Shown: positions 53,595-64,000 of the stretch, one piece after another | Numbering within the stretch: position 1 is the first letter of the stretch | How the letters are laid out: each line of letters starts with the position of its first letter | Assembly: GCA_024138025.1 (NCBI GenBank) | Contig: JAMXBD010001600.1 | Coordinates: forward strand, 248,001-312,000 | Direction of reading: 5' to 3' | From: Combretum micranthum | Taxonomy: Eukaryota; Streptophyta; Magnoliopsida; Myrtales; Combretaceae | DNA: 64,000 bases | Program-made: the position numbers and the translations under genes | The notes under the pieces: generated by a model | Told to the model about the DNA's origin: nothing | Database searches by the model: none | Seen by the model: only the letters and a program-made list of their open reading frames with translations

Positions 53595-54673
53595 TTATAA
53601 TGTAATAAGGGAAGAATAGATTTAAAACATTCTAAGATATATAGAAGAGAAATAATTTTTTATTTTGTTTGGTTTTGCTTAAAATAACAATAATAATATA
53701 TTAGAAGTATATTTGAAATTATCAATATGCCTTTACTCCAATCCATCACTCAGACTATTAGACAAGGCATAAGAGTCTCACAGTAGATAAGAAAATATGT
53801 TGGAAATATTAAGTAATAGTTATTTCTTTCACTCTGAAGGAAATACAATTTTTTTAATTCGAAGTAATAGGAATTCAATGCAATAGCTATTTAGTAAAGA
53901 AAACATATTGGAAAATAACAAAAAAAAAAGGAACCAATCAAAACAAAATGAAATTATGTTTTTTTTTTCTTAAATATAATTTAATCTATAAAATTCTCAG
54001 CCTAAACCGAGTTGAAAATTTGTAGTTAGGGGGGTAAATTCAACCACATTCAAAAAGAAATTAAAATAGAACAAAACCGTATCATTGCAAGAATCAAAGT
54101 GACTTTTAACTTGTGATTGAAAAAAAAAAAAAGAAAATTCTTTTATAGGGACAAAACATTTAAAAAAAAGAGAATCATGAAGCTATATATGTATTTAATT
54201 TTATGACTACAAGGCATGACATAAGATGACTCAAAATTTATATTATATACTAGTTTTATGAATGAAATGGATGTTAAGACACCTTGGAATTTCCTAATCG
54301 TATAAATAATGACTCTATCGGTCTTTTCTTTTCAATGTCAAGACCAAGACCTTCAAAACATAATAAAATAAGCATTTTAATTAGAAGGATTAGGTTTGAT
54401 ATTCCCCTCCCTTAATAGTTGTAACATGTAATAGTTGGCAAAACTATGTGATTATATTTCATATTTTCAATTCTTTTTAAATTATAAATTATGCTTAAAA
54501 TTATAAAACCAAATTAAACCAAACTAAATATTAACCATAATTTGTAATTTGATTTGATTTGAAAGGAAAATTGAACCAAATCAAACGGTAACATATTAAT
54601 AATTTTATAGGATCGAAATAACTATTTTATTTCATGGTTGTGGAATTAATAACCATATTGTTAATTCTTTTAT

Positions 54674-54834
54674 GGGAACTTCTATGGTCTCATCGACAGG
54701 ACCGTTTAGTCAATTATCTAACCGTTAAGATAAATACAGTAATTAAAATATAACTTATTTTAATAATTCAATCATTGTTGAATAGTGATGGGATCACTCC
54801 CATTAAAATTAGTGATGGGAACAAAGAATTTCTC
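54674..54834. mobile_element. MITE family M3, copy 1
   Basis: TGGGAACTTCTATGGTCTC at the left, GACAGGACCGT inside, and GATGGGAACAAAGAATTTCTC at the right. Same order as 55922-56101, with shared AATTAAAATAT and TTTTAAT.ATTC blocks. Confidence 0.65.
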
Positions 54835-55921
54835 ATTTTACATACCAATATGGGCAAGCTATAGGAGAAACTTTGACAGAGAGAAAGAAGCTAAGCCAGT
54901 CAAAGATTTCACTTTATGTTCAAAAAAAAAAAAAAAAGTCAAAGATTTCACAGAAAATGAAAAGATAGTAATGTTGATTCATTGAATGCTGTAGGGTTGA
55001 AGAATCCCGGCACCCAATTTGACAATAATGTGGACTGTCTTTACCTCACGCGAAATCATGAGCACCCTGTTTTGTTGTGGCCCGCCAGTTGTGTTTATAT
55101 GCAAATACTATGATGATACTGTATATTAACATGTATAAGGGGTGTTTGGCTAATGCGTGTTGCCAAGGATGGTAGCAGCGGTTGCCAAAAGCTCAAGGTG
55201 ATGAAAAGTGTTAGCGCTGGGGAAACGAAGACCACTGAATTATTAATCAACAAGAAAACATAAAAAGTGAATGTGACGGAGAGAATGGGAGGTCATGGAA
55301 ATGGTTTTACATGAGGAATACTAATATAGGAGGTAAAGGAGGGGAGAAGGGGAAAAAAAATCCACATGCAATATAAAGAAATTTAAAGAAAGTAAGATCC
55401 CATAAGGCTCTCAGAAGTGTTTCATTGAAAATGGTGCAATATTAATGAAAGCTGAGATATAAAATGTTCTAAATGAAACTTTAGAAAAGGATGATTATAT
55501 GGCCCAATATCGAAAGGGGGGTTGCTAATAGCATTTAATTTCCTCGATGAAGTTATGTTCTTTAAAGACTAGAGAAATAACACACACACATATATATAGG
55601 ATTAGATTGGGTTCCATTACATGCACATTCACTTGGATATTTCAATTGGATAAATTACATTAGAAGATATCAACGTTTTAGATGATTAAAAAGATGAATT
55701 ATCATTCATAAAATAAGTTAAATAAAGTATAATATTTCATAAAATTTATCTAAGGTATTAACATTTTAAAAGATTTTTTAATAAATTTTTAAATTTTTTT
55801 CATAAATACCTTATTTGACTCATTTTACAAAACATTGATTTCTCTTTTTGATTGCTTAAAATATTGATATCTAAAATGAATTTACCCCAAAGATAGTTTC
55901 TATAACTTACCCAATTTTTGT

Positions 55922-56101
55922 AGGAACTTCTACAGTCCTGTTGACAGGACCGTCCCACCATTAATCTAACAATTAAAATAAATATAGTAATTAAAATATC
56001 AATTATTTTAATGATTCGATCACGGTTGGGTATGGTATGAGCCATTGGATGGCAACAGGATCGGTTCCGTCAAAATTAATGGCGGGACCATAGGATTTTT
56101 C
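55922..56101. mobile_element. MITE family M3, copy 2
   Basis: AGGAACTTCTACAGTCCTG at the left pairs with GGGACCATAGGATTTTTC at the right. The core shares TTGACAGGACCGT and AATTAAAATATCAATTATTT with copy 1. The two copies lie 1.25 kb apart in the same orientation. Confidence 0.65.
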
Positions 56102-56510
56102 AATTTATATTTATAAGTAAGCGATTTAATTCCTCTTAAAAAATGAATTATCTTAATTAGTAGCAATTATCCCACATATATTTATGTCAATATATAAAAT
56201 ATTAATTGTACTGAGTGCATGAATTCTAAAAATTAACCTATCATGCACGTGGCCGAGGCTATTATAACATAGTAATATGATTACTAGTCTCTCTAATGAG
56301 ATGACTTAGGTATGATTCTTTTTTTCCCTAGTTGTATTATGTGAATATAATTGGCAAAATCATACTAAATCTATTTTGATATTCATATAGATCATATATA
56401 TCTTTCTAAGTTTTCCAAAATTCAGTTAACAAATTAGTGGCGACATTATGATTCAGAGGTCATGAAGATAAAATTAGCAAAAACATTTAAGTAAATGAAA
56501 AATAGGGTAG

Positions 56511-56802
56511 ATGTCACAATTTATCTAAACTTTGGTAAAATATGATACTTGAACTTTGAATTTGATCATTTTAGTACTTAAACTTTGAAATTGATCAATC
56601 TAGCATTTAAAAAGAACTTTTTGTATATGCTAACAATATTTCCATCATATTGGTCAAAAATACTGCGTAGGATGATGCCAATTTGATGGATGTACTGTTG
56701 GCAAGTATAAATTTTTTTTTTTTCACTTACTAAATTGATCGACTTCAAAGTTTAGATATCTAATTGCATATTTTGCCTAAGTTCATGTGTCATTTGTGAC
56801 AT
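56511..56802. mobile_element. MITE family M2, copy 2
   Basis: The left end GATGTCACAATTTATCTAAA pairs with the right end CATTTGTGACAT. The interior matches 53355-53594 in block order. A (TA)n run follows at 56812-56830. Confidence 0.6.
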
Positions 56803-56926
56803 TAACTCATAATATATATATATATATATAAGACTCATAATATGATTAATCCATTAAAGTATGCCTTCTCCCACAACTTACTTTAGGTCATCTCAAAGTA
56901 AAGTGGAGTCACTAAAAAATATAATG

Positions 56927-57313
56927 GACAATGTCGTGGTTTATACCTCAACTTTATGCCTTTTTATAAATATACATGTAAAGTTTTAAATTGTCAATTT
57001 ATATATCTGATTAGATATGTAGTTGCTACCGTTTATACCTCGTATTTTTGTGCTTTGCATGATGATGTAGATTTTTTTTAGTTATGTGATAATAATGTGG
57101 CATTAGTACAAAATAAAACATTACAGGCATCACATGGTAATCAGTTATCTGTGATGATAGAGATAACAATAGTTAACAGAAAGAGACAAGGTATAAACAG
57201 TAAAAATTAAACATCTTATTAGGTGTATAAATTCACAATTTAAAATTTCAGATGTATAATTGCAAAAAAAAAAAAAAAAAACATAAAGTTGAGGTGTAAA
57301 CCATGACATTGAC
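56927..57313. mobile_element. MITE with long, well-kept inverted arms
   Basis: CAATGTCGTGGTTTATACCT at 56929 is matched on the minus strand from 57311 by CAATGTCATGGTTTACACCT. The likeness extends through CAACTTTATG, ATACATNTGAA-like and AATTTATANANCTNAT, about 90 bp per arm. It is 387 bp with no coding sequence. Confidence 0.75.
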
Positions 57314-57570
57314 CCAAAAAATAAAGAAACCACCTATCAAAAAACAAAGAAAAGGGAAAAAAGCACTTCATTAATGTTGTGTCTATTGAATTGCCTTTAG
57401 GGAAAAAGAGTTTTAGTGAAATGAAGGAAATAAAAAGAAAGAAAAATAGAATATTTAAACTATGTTTGTTTCATGAAAAGCTCTTTTTGATAGATATTAT
57501 AGGAATTATAAACATCATTCAAATGCCATGAAGGGACGTTCAAATGGAGTCACAATTTCTTATAGATATG

Positions 57571-58296
57571 TAGGGGTGTTCACGGTTCGGTTAACCGGTC
57601 TATGGCCCTTTTTTTTTATCCTAATCGTAATAATCGGATTTTGAATATCTTGATCCTAAACTAATCCATTATGAACGGTTAACCGCTTTAACGGTTAACC
57701 GTTTTTTTTCGGTTAATATTTTCGGTTTTCGGTTTTTAACCGTTTGACATAATAGTTATGTAAATTTTGCAATTAACCATACTTTTCAATATGTCCGTAA
57801 AAATAATTAGATTATTTTTTTATAATTATATTAAATCTATAAATTAAGAATGTAAGATATGTAAAATAGTTGTTAATATATATCGGTGTCATCAAGATAA
57901 TCATTATAATAGCCTTTTACTCATGTGTTCTTATCAACCTTGATCAATTAAGCTCAATACAAAATCTCAATCAAATACCACCATTCTAATTTTCAAACAT
58001 ATATGTATTTGGTTTTTTTTATGTTAATCATTCACTTTAACATAATTCATATTGATAACACTAAAAAAAATAATTATATGGTTATATTATAAATTATATA
58101 TATTTATAATTACGGATCGGTTAACCGAATCCATCCGTTTCTAGAATCTAAAAACCGAAACCGAAACCGAAAACCGAAAAAATTGAAAATGCTAATCCTA
58201 AACCGAAACCGATGGATCGGTTAACCGTTTTTTTCGGATTGGTTTCTCGGTTTCGATTCGGTTATCCTAAACATTCGGTTTTTTTGCACACCCCTA
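57571..58296. mobile_element. Non-autonomous hAT element with perfect 8-bp target duplication
   Basis: Ends TAGGGGTGTTCA and, reverse-complemented, TAGGGGTGTGCA. The flanks are TAGATATG at 57563-57570 and again at 58297-58304. Internal arms carry GGTTAACCG and AACCGAAACCGAAA arrays in opposite orientations. The 726 bp encode nothing. It is the best-preserved transposon in the window. Confidence 0.88.
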
Positions 58297-58432
58297 TAGA
58301 TATGCACATCATGGACTAACATTTTGGCATTGATATTGATTGTTCATCTTGATGCTTTCAGATAAATTTCATTTGACCTTTAATTATAAGTGCTAAGATA
58401 TAGTAAATTTGGTTATTTTGGTGACCAATATT

Positions 58433-59850
58433 TTAAAGGTTTAATTACAAAAAAACTTATTTGTGTTTTGGCGTATTTGCAATTAATTGACCTGAATTAT
58501 TTTATTTTATCTTATTTTATTTTATTTTATTTTTTGACAAAGGATAAACTTGTGATAAACTCTGTCTTGTTCCATTCAATTTTGTTAATATTAAAACACA
58601 TGTCAAGCTAGTGTGTAAAATGTAAAAAATAAAAAATAAAAACCAAATTTACTGTACATTTCCTTTATTTCATCATAGTATAGGTGAGAGGAAGCTTACT
58701 ACTTGTTCCATTGATTGGAAAAAAAGGAAAAAAAAAAAAGCTTGTTGCACAAAGAGAGAGAAAGAGAGAGTTGAACTAACCAAAAAAAGAAAGAAACAAG
58801 AAAGGGAAGAGGAAGGGAAGAAGAAGGAAGACAATATCTCACAAGATCAAATTTCCATCTTATTTTACATGTTTTTGCACGAATTGGATAAAATCATCAC
58901 AAAAACTTGCAAATAAACACCAGATTCGCTTAAAAACTAAAAGAACATGAAGATTAACATTTTGACAAATTATATGTTTTCTTAAGAAATTGATTCAAAT
59001 CAATCCAGAAGAAAATTCTTAAATCTAAATGCATTATTATGCATATTTGGTCACGGAGAACATGAAAATAACAAGGATTACACTTAAATAAGAAGCAGAC
59101 CGTAGATCTTCTTTTTTTTCTAAAAAAAATTCCATGGCAGTTGTTTTCTCTCTCTTTAAGATATCTAACTTTATACAAAATTGAGAGAAAACAAGTTCAT
59201 ATTTGAGTTTCTAGAGATCTTTTAAACAAGAAACTAGCAACTTTCTTAGCAAAATAAGAAGAACAAATCCTCCATTGATTTTCTGTCTAAAACCCATATG
59301 AACCTACTTCAACTTCTTCCTAAGATTTTTTACCCTAAAGTCAAGATCGAAGTTCAAATTAACTTCATTGGATTCTAGATGCAAACTCTTCCATAAAAGC
59401 ATAAACATTCCCTTCAATTTGTTAAAAAATTCCTAAATCCACCCAACCTAACATAACTTCTTGGCACATCTCGTGAAATGCCACTGCAACCACACCTTTC
59501 TAGGTCAAACTATTGCTACCACATGATCCTGTACCTCCAAAAACCCAGATCCATACCTTAAAATATGGAAGAATAGATTGTTAACCATGAATAGGGTTGA
59601 ACAAACGAAGAACATGAATTTTTAAATGAAAAGAACAAGAGAAATTGTTTGCTCCTTTTTTTTTTTAACATGTGACTATCATGTGATTAGTAAGGAATTT
59701 TTTTTAACGAGATAAACTCTATCTTGATACGTGTTTTAAATTGAAAAAAATAAGACGGAGTTTATCACATGTTAGTCATTTATTAAAAAAAAAACTCGGG
59801 TCAGTTAATTGCAGTTAGGCCAAAACACATGTAAGTTTTTGTAATTAGCC
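58433..59850. mobile_element. Long inverted-repeat element, about 1.4 kb
   Basis: The left arm, 58433-58620 (TTAATTACAAAAAAACTTAT, then GTGTTTTGGCGTATTTGC), is mirrored by the right arm, 59680-59850 (minus strand TAATTACAAAAACTTACATG, GTGTTTTGGCC). Arms are about 180 bp, diverged, with GATAAACTC.GTCTT shared. The centre has (GA)-rich runs and no recognisable protein. Flanks share a TTTTAAA word, too simple to count as a target duplication. Confidence 0.6.
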
Positions 59851-60550
59851 TTGTTTTAAAAATGGCTCTTAATTTATTTTTAATTTAATTTCAAGCTTCC
59901 AAATTGTTGATTCATGTAAAAAGAAGAATTGTTCAACTTTCATTCATTTTGGAAGCAATTTGATCAAAAATGAAGGATCTATGAAGAGGACACAAGAGAT
60001 ATAATTGTGTCTAAGTTGTGTTACAACCATAGAGCCCTTGTTGGCCAGCATCCAACTTAGATAAAGAAACTCATATTTTTAAAAGAGGAAATCTCTTATT
60101 TTAGGAAAGAGAAGACATTTTATGTCAAAGGAGGAAAGTTCTAATGACCAAAATTCTCTCACTCATAAAGATTACTTTCCTAAATCAAAGATTTTATTTC
60201 CTATTTTGAAGATTCCTCTTTCCAAGTCAAAGGAAGACAACTTTTCACTTTAAAAAGAGGCAACATTTTTATTTAAGAGAGAGAAATCTTCCAAATTTAA
60301 CTACAGAGCGACTCTATAACAAGGGGAGATCCAAGATTTCCAAGGGATATCCACTTATTATGGAATTCTCTAAATCTAGGCAATTCAATGTTCGGACTTC
60401 ACCACTTTTCAAGATTGCATTGTAATAGAGGGTTAATTGTTTCATTCAATGTTTAAAATGTACTCATTGTGTTCTTATTGCTAATTATATGGAGGGGTAA
60501 ACTCTTATCTAGATTTTAATGACCCTTAGGTCACTAGTAAAATCCGACCA
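59851..60550. other. Unassigned, possibly LTR-derived
   Basis: No coding likeness. The segment 60310-60470 (GGGGAGATCC, then TGTAATAGAGGG) has the flavour of the end part of a plant LTR, but no partner was found. Confidence 0.3.
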
Positions 60551-60559
60551 TTTTGGGGA

Positions 60560-61560
60560 ATTTATTCGCCTCAGTAGGTCTAAAATTCACCTTAGATCTT
60601 TGCATGAGTAGGGCCATTGTGTTAGGTAAAAAGAGAGGAAATTCGCCTAAAAATTTTTTTATTGAGATGAATTTCTTCTCCTCAAAAAATTGAGTAAAAA
60701 CTCACCACATGCATGTATATATGAGATGAATTTCACCTTACACATGGCTGATGGACTACATAAGTTGATGAGGCGAAACTCGCTTCATTGTCTGACATGG
60801 CAAGTCAGCCATGTGTAAGGCGAAATTCGCCTCATAAACACATGCATGTGATGAGTTATGCATCTTTTTTTTTTAAACAAAAACCGTATTTTTTTTTAAT
60901 CTGATGTTTTAATTTTTATAATTTATGATAAGTTATATTACCAAGTTTTTAATATTAATTATAAATATTAATATTTTATTATGAATATTATACTACTATA
61001 ATCATAATTACTTACATTTTTTTAGTTAATTTTAATAAATAGTGAAAATATTAAATTATCATAAATATGTTTAAATTTGTGCAAATATTACACTTTTCAA
61101 ACCATGATATACTTCAAACATTAAGCAAAATTTATCAATTATTGAAGAAATATTATGCAAATAAAAAAAAACATACTCTAATAATAGTAAGATATTACCT
61201 TGATTATGATATTGTCGAATTTACAGTAATAAATTGATAAGATGATCTAAACCTGCAAAATTAATACATAAAAGCAGTAGTTTAAAAGCTTCATAATGCA
61301 AATTAAATGATTTGAAGGGAAAAAACCAATAGTTTTAGAGAGAAAAATGAGGAGAATGGAGAGAATTACGAGTTCTGAAGATGAAGAAAATGAAGAGAAA
61401 AATAGAGGGGAAGAATATATAGAGGTGAGTTGAAGGGAAGTTTGCCTCAAGTGAATAATGAGGGGAAATTGGCCTTATGAGGACAATGAGGTGGAGTTCG
61501 CCTCATTATCCTAGTCATGAGGTGAATTTCGTCTCATAACTAGGAAAGTGATATTTTCAC
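60560..61560. repeat. Cluster of GAGGCGAAATTCGCCTC-type palindromes
   Basis: The words TTCGCCTC, GAGGCGAA and near variants recur at about 60565, 60641, 60722, 60770, 60820, 61440, 61463, 61487 and 61520. Arms at 60708-60750 and 60804-60847 form a 44-bp inverted repeat with a few mismatches (CATGCATG ends, CCTTACACATGGCTGA core) around a ~53-bp loop. Confidence 0.75.
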
Positions 61561-61639
61561 GTACTTGTGTTCTCAAATATTTGATCCTATGCATGATTTG
61601 GCTAGCTAAATTTCTAAGTTTTAGATTTTTTTTTAATTA

Positions 61640-62680
61640 TTAACGATAAAAGTAGATAATATTTTTTGAGTTGATTATTAAAATTTAAATCATATATGTG
61701 TAAAATATATATTGATGGTAGTTTTTTTATAAAATTGAAAAGACCACTATAAATTTTACACATTTTATAAAAATATTATTATTAAAATCCATTGTTTATA
61801 ATATTATAAATTAATTTATATGTAAAGTGTAAATTAATATTGATTGTATTTTTTATGAAACCGAGTAAACCAACATAAATTTTGCACGTTTTATACAAAT
61901 CTTATTATTGAAATCCATTATTTATAATATTATAAATTAAATGATTGTGATGTGTAAATTATATATTGACATAAATTTTGGACCTTTTATAAAAATCTAT
62001 TATTAAAATCCGTTATTTATAACATTATAAATTCATTGATATGTAATGTGTAAATTGTATATTGATGATAGTTTTAAATAATATTGAATAGACCACCATA
62101 AATTTTAAAATTTTATAAAAATCTTATTATTAAAATATGTTATTTATAATATTATAGAATTAATTGATATGTAATATGTAAACTAAAGATTGAAACTAGT
62201 TTTTTAGGAAATTGAGCAAACCAATGTAAATTTTGCACGTTTTATAAAAATCTTATTATTGAAATATGTTATTATAAATTAAATGATATGTAATGTGTAA
62301 ATTATATATTGATAGTAGTTTTTTTTTTTGAAATTGACAAAACCAACCTAAATTTTGCACGTTTTATAAAAATCTTATTATTAAAATCCATTATTTATAA
62401 TATTATAAATTAATTGACATGTAATGTGTAAGTTATATATTGATGGTAGTTTTTTTATAAAATGAACAGACCACTATAAATTTACACGTTTTATAAAAAT
62501 CTTATTATTAAAAATCCGTTATTTATAATATTATAAATTAAATGATATGTAATGTGTAAATTATATATTAATAGTAGTTTTTATAAAATTGAGCAAAACC
62601 AATGTAAATTTTGCATGTTTTACAAAAATCTTATTATTGAAATCCATTATTTATAATATTATGCTAAAATTAATCAACTT
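61640..62680. repeat. Tandem repeat, about 8 copies of ~125 bp
   Basis: The marker ATAAAAATCTTATTATT recurs near 61765, 61889, 61986, 62112, 62242, 62362, 62488 and 62620, spaced 97-132 bp. Each unit carries TTTTGCACGTTTTATAAA, CCATTATTTATAATATTATA and GATATGTAATGTGTAAATTA. The array is AT-rich and has diverged by small indels. Confidence 0.88.
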
Positions 62681-62837
62681 TATATTTATGATATATAAAA
62701 TCTAAACGTAAAATAACATGTATGCTAAACAATAAGCATCATACAATGTGCTAATACAAAACAACATAAACATAATACGAATCATAATAACCCACATGAT
62801 CAACAATGCAATGAATAAGTGTAGAGAAAAAAGAAAT

Positions 62838-63070
62838 CATGTAGTCTAAACATAGAAAACAACGAAAATATAGATAATAAACATTCTTGGGGTGTTTGAT
62901 GCTGGCGCCATTGTGCATGCTAAACACCATACAATCTGTCTGATAAAAATATAGTCTAAACATTGAAAATGAAGAAGTCTACAGAAAACAGAAATAACAT
63001 AGTCTAAACATTGAAAATGATAAAAATATAGATAGTAAACATGATGCATTGCTGATGCTGGCGTTGTCGG
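62838..63070. repeat. Direct repeat, 160-bp offset
   Basis: TAGTCTAAACATAGAAAAC followed by AAAATATAGATAATAAACAT and GATGCTGGCG at 62841-62910 recurs at 63001-63063. A shorter partial copy lies near 62951. Confidence 0.7.
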
Positions 63071-63399
63071 GACGACTTGATCCTATGATAGACGTCGTCT
63101 AACATACTGTAGTCGGGGAATTCAAAGGTAGTGTCGAATGATGAATAGATGGCCATGTGGGGTCTGTGGAGGACATAGGGATGAACTCAAATCTGTAGCT
63201 GGAGTCTTGCTTGGGAATGTGTACGATCCAAAGGGGGCTACTCGTAATGAAAATTGACAAAACCCAGACCTCCTGACCATTGGCCAAAACCCGATAGGGA
63301 TTGGCCTATTTGTTGTCTAGAATTTCCTGGTAACCCAAGAGATAGATCAATGCATGCATGAACATAGATAACTAGTTGACCATCCCATTAAAAACTTAG

Positions 63400-63835
63400 A
63401 AGAGATGTAGATGAGGTGCCGCTGGTGAGAATAGTGTAAAGTTAGGTTGGCTGGGATTTGGGTCACTACTAGGAGTACCCATGTGTGGTGTAGCCTGTTG
63501 GTATGGAGGGTATTGCTTAAAGGAAGACATTGAAGGAAAGTGAACATAGTTCATCAACATATTAATTTGCTCCTATATCTTGTCCATCTGATGCTGCTGT
63601 GTGGTTTTATCGTACTTAAAGTGTACTAAATCCTTATCACATGGCTACTCGAAGTAGTCAATCCTATGCTGATCTATTGCATACCGTATCCAAAGCCATT
63701 GACGAAAGCTGAATCTATGCCCTAAAACCTCCTCCATAATTTCCTAATTTGGCATAGGTTGCTAACCTATCGCAACAACAAGATCATCTTCCTCCTTCCT
63801 CTAATGCTTCATGCATGCCTGGTTAAGACAAAGTG
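63400..63835 (-). pseudogene. Decayed TE-like reading frame interrupted only by TAG stops
   Basis: One minus-strand frame reads through about 140 codons: LGHRFSFRQWLWIRYAIDQH, then DKTTQQHQMDKI, then a Pro/Gln-rich stretch (SSFKQYPPYQQATPHMGTP, SQPNFTLFSPAAPHLH). It has five TAG stops and no TAA or TGA until the end. I do not recognise the family. The Pro/Gln-rich tail and repeat setting suggest a plant transposon protein. The frame below 63400 (63099-63287) may be a continuation after a shift. The window edge cuts off the upstream side. Confidence 0.4.
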
Positions 63836-64000
63836 AAGACAATATCAATATAATGATATAAAATAAAAGATAGATATGGTGTATTACTGTGAAATATGAA
63901 AATCGAATATGTTTACATAATTCACATGGTTACCTTCCACTCCTAAAGATTAGTCAACTATCCATTCTTTTTCCTCAAACGCGTGTCTATAATTCTTTAT

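Noticed and set aside
61640..62680. CRISPR-like array
   Set aside because: Units run on without distinct spacers and the window is plant nuclear DNA; it is an ordinary tandem repeat.
1..64000. tRNA, rRNA or organelle-derived insertions
   Set aside because: No cloverleaf-like or rRNA-like sequence was noticed by eye; a covariance-model scan was not possible, so small RNA genes cannot be excluded.

Overview
This window reads as nuclear DNA from a flowering plant, probably a eudicot. It is AT-rich, its genes are split by GT-AG introns of 94 bp to 3.1 kb, and it holds plant-type transposons: LINE RNase H, Copia and Ty3-type LTR pieces, hAT-like elements with 8-bp target duplications, and many MITEs. 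The species could not be identified. There is no operon-like or bacterial-style coding. All exon models were built by hand from splice signals and family resemblance.

Two protein genes are clear, both on the minus strand. (1) 7637-14035 is a complete 12-exon gene for a membrane-anchored, nepenthesin-like (A1 family) aspartic protease of 642 residues, with every splice phase consistent. (2) 24844-29874 is a four-exon NRAMP3/4-type metal transporter. Its splice sites are intact, but three small deletions (2, 2 and 1 nt) break the frame, so as written it is a pseudogene, or the assembly has errors there. A third, weaker candidate is an isolated 40-codon exon with a good splice donor at 23926-24045 (minus), for which no further exons were found.

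The rest is a repeat landscape. 1-5.4 kb: short inverted repeats, a decayed LINE RNase H domain, a MITE and an hAT-like element with a perfect 8-bp duplication. 14.3-24 kb: a dense cluster with an hAT-like element, a Ty3-type LTR, two large AT-rich inverted-repeat elements and a Copia LTR/primer-binding-site junction inside one of them. 26-29 kb: two inverted-repeat elements inside the first NRAMP intron. 30-64 kb: no recognisable host gene. This part holds paired MITE families, LTR-like sequence around 34.8-39.5 kb, a 25-base G run at 43.6 kb, a CACTA-like subterminal patch at 49.2 kb, a well-preserved hAT element at 57.6-58.3 kb, a cluster of short palindromes at 60.5-61.6 kb, an eight-copy ~125-bp tandem repeat at 61.7-62.7 kb and a decayed reading frame at the right edge.

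The two genes are not functionally linked as far as the sequence shows: one encodes a secretory-pathway or cell-surface protease, the other a divalent-metal transporter of the vacuolar membrane type. No convincing new biological system was found. The most useful leads are the frame-broken NRAMP, the orphan exon, the palindrome cluster with its neighbouring satellite, and a TE-like frame whose stops are all TAG.
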